From positions 1 to 5,453 of the forward strand of contig RPPD01000184.1 in assembly GCA_003818675.1 (NCBI GenBank): DNA of 5,453 bases. Reading direction: 5' to 3'. Both the position numbers and the translations under genes were made by a program. This document shows positions 1 to 5,453 of this stretch, in pieces (position 1 is the stretch's first letter; each line of letters opens with the position of its first letter). The notes below the pieces were generated by a model. It made no database searches. It had not been told where the DNA came from and was given only the letters and a program-made list of their open reading frames with translations. This DNA comes from Spirochaetaceae bacterium (GTDB lineage: Bacteria; Spirochaetota; Spirochaetia; SZUA-6; RPPD01).

Positions 1-1
1 C

Positions 2-1084
2 GGTATCATGGCTGGTTGTTGCGGCTGCCGTGAAGACGAGGTCATCTTTACGGCAGGAGCAACAGAATCCAACAACCTTATCGTATTTTCCTTTCTGAAA
101 AAAAAGCTGCTGTCTCCAGGCATCCACGCAAAAAAACCGCGCATCATCACAAGTGCAATTGAACACGCCTCAGTATGGGAGGCCGTGAAGGCGCTTGAGT
201 CATTGGGCTTCGATATCGCAGTGGCAAATCCTGATTCTACAGGCAGGATAACTCCTGAGGAAGTCTCGCGTCATCTCACCGAGAACACAGCGCTTGTACT
301 TGTAATGCTCTGCAATAATGAAACAGGCATAATCCAGCCAGTTGCAGAAATCAGCCGCACAGTCCATGAGTTTTGCCGAAAGTACAACTTGAAAATCCAC
401 GTTCATACTGACGCAGTCCAGGCCTTTGGTAAAATCTGGTGCTCGTTTAAGGATATTGGCGTTGACTCGGCATCAATTTCCTCGCATAAGCTGGGCGGGC
501 CGCGCGGCTCAGGCGCTCTCATCCTCAAAAAAAATGCAAGCATCAGGCAGACAGGTTTTTTATCATATGGGGGAGGCCAGGAACAGGAGCTGCGGCCTGG
601 CACGGAAAATGTCGCAGGGATCAGTGGCTTTGCCCAGGCTGCCAAAACCTGGACAACGCATATTCACGATAATCACAGAAAAGCCCTGGAACTCATGAAT
701 ATCTGCAGGGAAGGACTCTCCAAAATCAAAGGCATTTTATTTGTGCCCGAATCCCGTTTGGCTGATTTGCAGGAGTATTTCTCGCCTTACATTCTTTCAG
801 TGAGCGTTCCACCAGTACCTGCAGAAGTGATGGTCCGCAGCCTGGATGAGCACGGAATTTCTGTATCATCGGGCTCAGCCTGCCACACGCGCGATAAAAA
901 AAAGCGGCGCCGTATACTTGAATCCATGGGTTTTGAGAAGAGCATAATAGATTCTGCCATAAGGATTTCAACAGGGCCACAGACAACAAGGGCGGATATA
1001 GACGCCCTGGTTGCGGCAATGAAAGAGACAGTTCCGCTGTTAAGCCAGCTGTCAGGAAGAATGAAAAAGAGGGAAAGGCAGTGA
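2..1084 (+). CDS. Cysteine desulfurase, NifS/IscS family (5'-truncated by window edge)
   Basis: This is a PLP-dependent class V aminotransferase fold enzyme that takes sulfur from L-cysteine, releasing alanine and leaving a persulfide on its active-site cysteine. Numbering from the first visible Met (base 8), the family motifs appear in order: GATESNN (17-23, cofactor phosphate region), His53 in AIEH (stacks on PLP), NNETG (103-107), Asp135 and Gln138 in HTDAVQ, the Schiff-base Lys161 in SSHKLGG (codon 488-490), Arg196 in RPGTEN, and the catalytic Cys292 in SSGSAC (codon 881-883). Compared with IscS, roughly 55-60 N-terminal residues are missing. The frame is open to the left edge, so the ATG at 8 is probably internal and the true start lies outside. 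Cys292 is followed by a very basic stretch (DKKKRRR), and the C-terminus is also basic. The stop overlaps the thiI start by 4 bases, which points to a desulfurase dedicated to ThiI, as NifZ is in Bacillus. A general IscS role cannot be excluded. The visible start carries an unusual CCGC cluster (4-7). Confidence 0.95.
   Translation, partial: GIMAGCCGCREDEVIFTAGATESNNLIVFSFLKKKLLSPGIHAKKPRIITSAIEHASVWEAVKALESLGFDIAVANPDSTGRITPEEVSRHLTENTALVLVMLCNNETGIIQPVAEISRTVHEFCRKYNLKIHVHTDAVQAFGKIWCSFKDIGVDSASISSHKLGGPRGSGALILKKNASIRQTGFLSYGGGQEQELRPGTENVAGISGFAQAAKTWTTHIHDNHRKALELMNICREGLSKIKGILFVPESRLADLQEYFSPYILSVSVPPVPAEVMVRSLDEHGISVSSGSACHTRDKKKRRRILESMGFEKSIIDSAIRISTGPQTTRADIDALVAAMKETVPLLSQLSGRMKKRERQ
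1069..1073 (+). promoter_or_regulatory. Ribosome binding site for thiI
   Basis: GAGGG sits 7 bases before the GTG at 1081, inside the last codons of the cysteine desulfurase gene. It supports the GTG as the thiI start, and with the GTGA stop/start overlap it suggests translational coupling of the two genes. Confidence 0.6.
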
Positions 1085-2265
1085 ACGGCCATGAGATCCT
1101 TGACGACGGCCAGACCAGCCTGTTTCTCATCAAGTATGGTGAAATCCAGCTCAAAGGTGACAATCGGAGCGTATTTGAAAAAAAACTGCTCATGATGATC
1201 CGCAAAACCTGTGCCGGAATCCCGGTCAGGGTAACATTCAAGCCAGGCAGAATCTACCTCTCCTCGGATTCCTCCAATGAAGACGCAATAACACATGCGC
1301 TTTCCTGTGTGTTCGGAATTGTGGGATTCTGCAAGGCAACAAGGTGCGGCAAAAATATGGAAGAAATCTCACATCACGCACTGGCGCTCTCAAAGGAATT
1401 TGTGGCTGAGGGAAAGGGAACTGCCTTCAAGGTCGAAGCGCGCAGAACTGATAAAAGTTTTCCCCTCACTTCATACGAGATTGCCTGTAAACTGGGGGAC
1501 CATCTTCTGGAAAACTTGGGCAGCCTCAATGTCAATGTCAGACAGCCTGATTGGGTGCTCTCTGTGGAAATCCGCGAGCGCGCATTTCTCTATGGTCCGA
1601 CAAAACCCGGACTGCGCGGACTGCCTGTAGGCTGTAATGGGAAAAGCCTGCTGTTGCTCTCCGGCGGAATTGACTCGCCTGTGGCAGGGCTTGCCATGGC
1701 AAGCAGGGGCCTGCTCGTGCACGCTGTCTATTTCCATACACCGCCCTTCACCTCGGAACAGGCAAAGGACAAGGTTAAAAAGCTTTCAGAAATCATGAGG
1801 CGCTATATCCCGGGCCACAGGCTCTACTGCGTAAACTTCAGCCCCATCCAGACCAGATTGGCCGAACGTGCACCAGTCAAGGCGGTGACTCTCATGGCCA
1901 GAAGTCACATGATGAAAATTGCGGATCTCTTGGCCAGGGAACTGTGTGCGAAATCGCTTATCACAGGCGAGTGCCTTGGCCAGGTTGCAAGCCAGACCCC
2001 GGAAAGCCTGCATGTCACGGGCAGTTTTGCAAAGCTTCCTGTCTGGAGGCCGCTTATTGGCATGGACAAGGAAGACATAATAAAGCGGGCGAGGGCCTTC
2101 GGCACATTCGACATCTCCACTCTTCCCTATGACGATTGCTGCACAATCTTTGCGCCTGAACATCCGCTTATCAGGCCGGACTATGACGAGATGCGGGCGG
2201 AGTTTGCAAAACTTGAAACTGATGATTTGATTGTTGAAGCGCTAAATGGCACGGAAGAGTTATAG
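1081..2265 (+). CDS. thiI: tRNA 4-thiouridine synthetase ThiI, short form without rhodanese domain
   Basis: ThiI adenylates U8 of tRNA and exchanges it for sulfur to give 4-thiouridine, a near-UV sensor and tRNA stability mark; in some bacteria it also supplies sulfur for the thiamine thiazole. The 394 residues show an N-terminal ferredoxin-like segment (IKYGEIQLKGDNR, 17-29), a THUMP domain (about 60-170, with the SFPLTSYEIACKLGD stretch at 126-140), and an ATP-pyrophosphatase domain with the PP-loop SGGIDSP (194-200). Further ThiI signatures are TGECLGQVASQT (295-306), RPLIGMDKEDII (323-334) and PYDDCCTIFAPEHP (349-362). Cys353 or Cys354 sits where the catalytic cysteine of the PP-loop domain lies. 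E. coli ThiI is 482 residues because of a C-terminal rhodanese domain; this protein stops before that, like the Bacillus form. Sulfur is therefore inferred to come straight from the overlapping desulfurase, and a thiamine role is less likely because that activity in E. coli resides in the rhodanese domain. The start is GTG, chosen for its Shine-Dalgarno site and 4-base overlap. Confidence 0.96.
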   Translation: MNGHEILDDGQTSLFLIKYGEIQLKGDNRSVFEKKLLMMIRKTCAGIPVRVTFKPGRIYLSSDSSNEDAITHALSCVFGIVGFCKATRCGKNMEEISHHALALSKEFVAEGKGTAFKVEARRTDKSFPLTSYEIACKLGDHLLENLGSLNVNVRQPDWVLSVEIRERAFLYGPTKPGLRGLPVGCNGKSLLLLSGGIDSPVAGLAMASRGLLVHAVYFHTPPFTSEQAKDKVKKLSEIMRRYIPGHRLYCVNFSPIQTRLAERAPVKAVTLMARSHMMKIADLLARELCAKSLITGECLGQVASQTPESLHVTGSFAKLPVWRPLIGMDKEDIIKRARAFGTFDISTLPYDDCCTIFAPEHPLIRPDYDEMRAEFAKLETDDLIVEALNGTEEL

Positions 2266-2272
2266 GTCCACT

Positions 2273-2545
2273 TTAGGCTGTGACCTTGGCATCCGATTTG
2301 GATGCTTTGTCTTTTTTGGGCTTGTCTTTCTTTGAAGAATCCACTTTTGCTGAATCAGGCGAGGACTTCTTGTTGTCCGTGGAATAGAATCCACTCCCCT
2401 TAAAAATAATTCCGAGTCCTGCTGATATGAGGCGTTTCACCTTTTTTTTGCACTTTGGGCACTTTTCAAGCGGGGCATCTGAGATTTTCTGAAATGCCTC
2501 AAACCTGTTTCCACAAGAGGTGCATTTATAATCATAGGTCGGCAT
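2273..2545 (-). CDS. FmdB-family zinc-ribbon protein with Lys/Ser-rich tail
   Basis: This 90-residue cytoplasmic protein belongs to the FmdB / CxxC_CxxC_SSSS putative regulatory family. The start MPTYDYKCTSCG is typical. Cys8 and Cys11 pair with Cys29 and Cys32 (KCPKC) to form one zinc ribbon over residues 8-32, followed by the family block GIIFKGSGFYSTD (45-57). Residues 58-90 form a low-complexity, probably disordered tail: of 33 residues, 11 are Lys, 7 Ser and 5 Asp. The family is named after a suspected regulator of formamidase genes in Methylophilus, but the biochemical role of most members, including this one, is unknown; nucleic-acid binding is only a guess from the ribbon and basic tail. 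It converges on thiI with 7 bases between the stops and is divergent from valS. ATG at 2545 is preceded by GGAG with 7-base spacing, and the length is usual for the family. An A8 run (minus strand, 2442-2449) encodes its KKK. Confidence 0.93.
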   Translation of the reverse strand: MPTYDYKCTSCGNRFEAFQKISDAPLEKCPKCKKKVKRLISAGLGIIFKGSGFYSTDNKKSSPDSAKVDSSKKDKPKKDKASKSDAKVTA

Positions 2546-2552
2546 ACTGCTT

Positions 2553-2556
2553 CTCC
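2553..2556 (-). promoter_or_regulatory. Ribosome binding site for the fmdB-like gene
   Basis: Read on the minus strand, GGAG lies 7 bases before the ATG at 2545. It fixes the start that gives the canonical MPTYDYKC beginning. Confidence 0.6.
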
Positions 2557-2594
2557 ATATTATTGCCAGCGCAACAAAATCGCACCGGTTTTAA

Positions 2595-2625
2595 TTGTCT
2601 GTTGATTGTATGAAATATATATAAT
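2595..2625 (+). promoter_or_regulatory. Candidate sigma-70 type promoter for valS in the divergent AT-rich spacer
   Basis: A perfect TATAAT at 2620-2625 lies in the spacer between the divergent fmdB-like and valS starts. A 4-of-6 match to the -35 box, TTGTCT at 2595-2600, stands 19 bases upstream; the better-looking TTGATT at 2602-2607 is only 12 bases away and too close. Transcription would begin near 2632 and leave a leader of about 108 bases. The surrounding run of alternating A and T could equally serve the minus-strand gene: TACAAT is readable on that strand, but without a good -35 box. The spacing is imperfect and AT-rich DNA produces such boxes by chance, so the call is tentative. Confidence 0.35.
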
Positions 2626-2726
2626 TTTTACACACTCGACAAGAGGTTCCTTGCCACTGGAGTTTCAATCTATCGGGACAACCACTTGAGCCGTGACCCA
2701 AAATCGGGTATTTTCAACAGATATGC

Positions 2727-2732
2727 AAAGGA
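2727..2732 (+). promoter_or_regulatory. Ribosome binding site for valS
   Basis: AAAGGA is 7 bases before the ATG at 2740, which favours this start over the in-frame ATG at 2749 (MAKTY) and over an in-frame TTG at 2686 that has no Shine-Dalgarno site. Confidence 0.6.
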
Positions 2733-2739
2733 AAAAACA

Positions 2740-5453
2740 ATGAGTGAAATGGCCAAAACATATACACCCGCAGAGATCGAGGGGGAAATCAAATCGCTCT
2801 GGATAAAATCCAACGCTTTTAAGGCCCTGCCTGATGAAAGGCCCAGGGATAAACGATATGTGATCATGATGCCCCTGCCCAATGTCACTGGTGCCCTGCA
2901 CATGGGGCATGCCATGGACAATGTAATGCAGGACCTCCTCATACGCTGGCACCGCATGAAGGGTGACAACACCCTCTGGATGCCCGGTACAGACCACGCG
3001 GGCATAGCCACGCAGGCTGTAGTGGAAAAGCGGCTCAAGGAACTGGAGGGCCTGACCCGCCATGATGTGGGCCGCGAGGGGCTTGTGACCAGGATCTGGC
3101 AGTGGAAAGACCAGTACCAGGCCAGGATCGTGGCCCAGCAGCAGCGCATGGGCTGTTCCTGTGACTGGGACCGAGCGCGCTTTACCATGGACAAGGTCTG
3201 CGCGCGCGCAGTGCGCCATGCGTTTTTCAAGATGTTTTCGGACTCGCTCATTTTCCGCGGCAAGCGCCTGGTCAACTGGGACCCTTTCCTGCGCACCACC
3301 ATTTCCGATGACGAGATGTACTACGAGACAGTGGCAGGCCATTTCTGGCACCTGCTCTACCCTGTCATCAATCCCAGGAAGGGCGAACCCACACATGTCT
3401 GCGTTGCAACCACAAGGCCTGAGACAATGCTTGGTGATACGGCGGTTGCGGTTCATCCTGATCCTGCAAAGGCTCTTTATGAACGCATCGCCGAAGTAAA
3501 AAAACAGGCTGCTGAGTCTAAGGATGCGGCAGCGGAGGAACTACTCACACAGCTCGTGGAACGCAAAAAGACCCTTCTTCCGGCGCTGATACAACTCCGC
3601 GACATGGCCCTGGACAACCGAAAAATCATGCTCCCGCTTTTGGAACGGGAGATACCGCTCATCACGGACATCTGGGCAAAGCCCGATCTCGGTTCCGGAT
3701 GCGTGAAGATCACGCCCGCGCATGACCACAATGACTACGCTGTCTGGACCCGCCACCGCGACAAGATTGACATCATCAATATCCTGAACCCGGACGGTAC
3801 GCTCAATGAGGCCGCGGGTGACTACAAGGGAATTGACCGCTTTGCCGCGCGCAAAAAAGTTGTTGAAGATCTGCAGGCCAAAAATCTGCTTAAGGAAATC
3901 GAAGACCGTGAAATAGAGATAGGCCATTCAGACAGGAGCAAATCCCCGGTTGAACCTTTTCTCTCCGACCAATGGTTTGTCCGCATGGGCGATATAAAAA
4001 AGGGCCCGGATGACAAGGCGGGAATAACCATGGGCCGCGGTACGCCAAAGGAGTTCACTTCACCTGGCCTGGTTCAGGCTGCCATGGACGCGGTGACAAC
4101 TGGCCGCGTCAAGATTCATCCTGAGCGCTATACCAAAACCTACCTGGACTGGCTTTCCGAGAAACGTGACTGGCCAATCTCGCGCCAGCTCTGGTGGGGC
4201 CATCGCATTCCAGTCTGGTCAAAGGAAGTCGCGGCCGTTGATCTGTCGAAAGAGAAAATCTTTGCTGAACTTGCCGTTGGAATCGCTGCTGGAATCGCGG
4301 CTGCGCTTAAAAAGAAACAGGCCGTACATGAGTTGTGCTGGATATCTATTTTCAATCCGCAGACAGAGGAACGCAGGAGCGTGGCCGGCTCAAGCCTGCC
4401 TGATGTTCAGGTACCCGCGGCGAATGAGACAATCCGCATCGATATCTGCCTGCTCGAGGATGATCCGAACCTCATGAAGATACTGGAACAAGCGGGATTT
4501 TCCCAGGACCCTGATGTGCTGGACACATGGTTTTCCTCATCGCTTTGGCCCTTCTCCACTCTTGGCTGGCCTGATCCACAGACCGCACCTGTTGAAATAG
4601 GGCAAACTCCGCTCGACAACTGCCTCGATTATTATTATCCCGGGAGCTGCCTCGTCACTGCCCGCGACATCATCACCCTCTGGGTGGCGCGCATGGTACT
4701 CGCCGGGCTTTACAACCTGGGCGATGTGCCATTCACAGACGTGTTCATCCACGCGAACATTCTTGACGGCAAAGGCGTGCGCATGAGCAAATCCAAGGGC
4801 AATGGCATAGATCCCGTGGACATCATAGAAGCCTACGGTACAGATGCCATGCGCTATGTGCTTGCCGACATGCAGACCGGCACACAGGACATCAGGCTCC
4901 CGGTGACCGCGGTCTGTCCCTCTTGCGGACTTCACAATGACCTGGGCAACACGGTACACGGTTCCACAATTTTCTGCTATGTCTGCGGCAAGCACATTGA
5001 CGGTTCCAAAGACAAGGCTGCGTGCGGCAAGGAGTTTGACGTTCTGGGCACACTCCCAGATTTGCCGCAGGCCAAGCTCATATCCGAACGCTTTGAAATA
5101 GGCCGCAGTTTTGCCACCAAGCTCTGGAACTCGGCCCGCTTTGCCTTCATGAACCTGGAAAAAAAGCAGCCGCTGTCGGGAGAACTCCTGCTCGAGGATC
5201 GATGGATCCTGTCTGAGCTCTCACGGACAATCAGGGAGACCACCAAAGGCCTTACAGACTACAATCCGAGCTATTCCATCAACGCGATACGCGAGTTCTT
5301 CTGGGGCAGTTTCTGTGACTGGTACCTGGAGGCAATCAAGCCCCGCACACGTGAAAACGGGAAAGCAGGCGGAGAGGCACAGGCGGTCCTGGCCTTTGTG
5401 CTGGACCAGGTACTGCGACTCCTTCACCCTTTTATCCCGTTTATCACGGAATA
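2740..5453 (+). CDS. valS: Valyl-tRNA synthetase (3'-truncated by window edge), planctomycete-like type
   Basis: This class I aminoacyl-tRNA synthetase charges tRNA-Val with valine and hydrolyses mischarged Thr-tRNA-Val. 904 codons are open to the right edge. Visible motifs: PNVTGALHMGH (47-57, HIGH motif); PGTDHAGIATQ (62-72 region onward, active site); the CP1 editing domain with TTRPETMLGDTAV (224-236) and GSGCVKITPAHDHNDY (318-333); DWPISRQLWWGHRIPVW (477-493); DVLDTWFSSSLWP (592-604); RMSKS (681-685) in place of the usual KMSKS; and the start of the anticodon-binding domain (about 775 onward), ending at LLHPFIPFITE. Lineage-type insertions include a helical Glu/Lys/Ala-rich stretch in the editing domain (about 241-290), a second insert after the HRIPVW motif (about 494-587), and a zinc ribbon CPSC (726-729)/CYVC (746-749). 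The NWDPFL stretch replaces the NWCPRC of many bacterial ValS, so that zinc site is missing. These features match ValS of Planctomycetota as I remember it. ATG 2740 is chosen for its Shine-Dalgarno site; ATG 2749 is an alternative. The missing C-terminus should contain the rest of the anticodon domain and probably a coiled coil. I see no T-box leader. Confidence 0.97.
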   Translation, partial: MSEMAKTYTPAEIEGEIKSLWIKSNAFKALPDERPRDKRYVIMMPLPNVTGALHMGHAMDNVMQDLLIRWHRMKGDNTLWMPGTDHAGIATQAVVEKRLKELEGLTRHDVGREGLVTRIWQWKDQYQARIVAQQQRMGCSCDWDRARFTMDKVCARAVRHAFFKMFSDSLIFRGKRLVNWDPFLRTTISDDEMYYETVAGHFWHLLYPVINPRKGEPTHVCVATTRPETMLGDTAVAVHPDPAKALYERIAEVKKQAAESKDAAAEELLTQLVERKKTLLPALIQLRDMALDNRKIMLPLLEREIPLITDIWAKPDLGSGCVKITPAHDHNDYAVWTRHRDKIDIINILNPDGTLNEAAGDYKGIDRFAARKKVVEDLQAKNLLKEIEDREIEIGHSDRSKSPVEPFLSDQWFVRMGDIKKGPDDKAGITMGRGTPKEFTSPGLVQAAMDAVTTGRVKIHPERYTKTYLDWLSEKRDWPISRQLWWGHRIPVWSKEVAAVDLSKEKIFAELAVGIAAGIAAALKKKQAVHELCWISIFNPQTEERRSVAGSSLPDVQVPAANETIRIDICLLEDDPNLMKILEQAGFSQDPDVLDTWFSSSLWPFSTLGWPDPQTAPVEIGQTPLDNCLDYYYPGSCLVTARDIITLWVARMVLAGLYNLGDVPFTDVFIHANILDGKGVRMSKSKGNGIDPVDIIEAYGTDAMRYVLADMQTGTQDIRLPVTAVCPSCGLHNDLGNTVHGSTIFCYVCGKHIDGSKDKAACGKEFDVLGTLPDLPQAKLISERFEIGRSFATKLWNSARFAFMNLEKKQPLSGELLLEDRWILSELSRTIRETTKGLTDYNPSYSINAIREFFWGSFCDWYLEAIKPRTRENGKAGGEAQAVLAFVLDQVLRLLHPFIPFITE
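4279..4302 (+). repeat. Two-copy 12-base tandem repeat inside valS
   Basis: GGAATCGCTGCT is followed directly by GGAATCGCGGCT, an 11-of-12 match, encoding GIAA twice (residues 514-521). It lies in the variable insert after the HRIPVW motif and looks like a recent in-frame duplication in a tolerant, Ala-rich helix or loop. Confidence 0.7.

Noticed and set aside
726..1296. Minus-strand open frames of about 170 codons across the desulfurase/thiI junction
   Set aside because: They overlap each other and two certain genes on the other strand, and resemble no protein family I know.
2265..2285. Possible short hairpin between the convergent thiI and fmdB-like stops (GGTC-C-AC with GTGACC, 8-base loop)
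   Set aside because: The stem is only six pairs with a bulge, extends into the fmdB-like coding end, and no T-run follows on either strand; it is too weak to call a terminator.
2632..2739. T-box riboswitch or tRNA-responsive leader before valS
   Set aside because: The leader would be only about 108 bases, and I see no T-box consensus sequence or terminator hairpin.
2665..3456. Long minus-strand open frames (263 and 210 codons) opposite the start of valS
   Set aside because: They lie fully antisense to strongly conserved ValS motifs, show no recognisable domain and have unnatural His/Pro/Arg-rich composition; they are shadows of GC-biased codon use.
4537..4995. Minus-strand open frame of 152 codons opposite the RMSKS region of valS
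   Set aside because: It is antisense to a clear catalytic region, with no Shine-Dalgarno site and no family resemblance.
1..5453. A new defence, mobile or biosynthetic system
   Set aside because: All coding space is taken by four recognisable housekeeping-type genes; there are no repeats with spacers, transposase genes, toxin-antitoxin pairs, tRNA-linked attachment sites or unknown large proteins.

Overview
The window holds four protein-coding genes in ordinary bacterial housekeeping DNA. From left to right they are the 3' part of a cysteine desulfurase gene (+), thiI (+), a small FmdB-type zinc-ribbon gene (-), and the first 904 codons of a valyl-tRNA synthetase gene, valS (+), which runs off the right edge. 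Coding density is very high. The only real intergenic space is the 194 bases between the divergent fmdB-like and valS starts. I see no tRNA, rRNA, CRISPR array, insertion sequence or phage gene.

Organism: the best lineage clue is ValS. Several features match the ValS type I know from Planctomycetota rather than the usual E. coli or Bacillus form. They are a helical, Glu/Lys/Ala-rich insert in the editing domain, the NWD sequence where many bacteria have NWCPRC, the HSDRSK...EPFLSDQWFVRM block, and a CxxC-16-CxxC zinc ribbon after the RMSKS loop. The assignment rests on remembered family patterns and has not been searched. The genes have mixed base composition: the desulfurase/thiI part is richer in A-runs, and valS looks more GC-rich by eye.

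Left block (2-2265): the cysteine desulfurase and ThiI overlap by 4 bases (GTGA) and are surely co-transcribed and translationally coupled. ThiI is 394 residues long and lacks the C-terminal rhodanese domain of E. coli ThiI. The gene pair therefore resembles the Bacillus NifZ-ThiI arrangement, in which a dedicated desulfurase passes persulfide sulfur to ThiI to make 4-thiouridine at position 8 of tRNA.

Middle (2266-2739): a 90-residue FmdB-family zinc-ribbon protein with a Lys/Ser-rich tail converges on thiI, with only 7 bases between the stops. Its start faces valS across an AT-rich divergent spacer that contains a perfect TATAAT.

Right block (2740-5453): valS has its catalytic, editing and tRNA-binding core visible. 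Its C-terminal part lies outside the window. Two of the four genes act on tRNA (s4U modification and valine charging). I found no convincing new biological system; the items worth a look are lineage-specific inserts, slippage-prone A-runs and a cysteine cluster.
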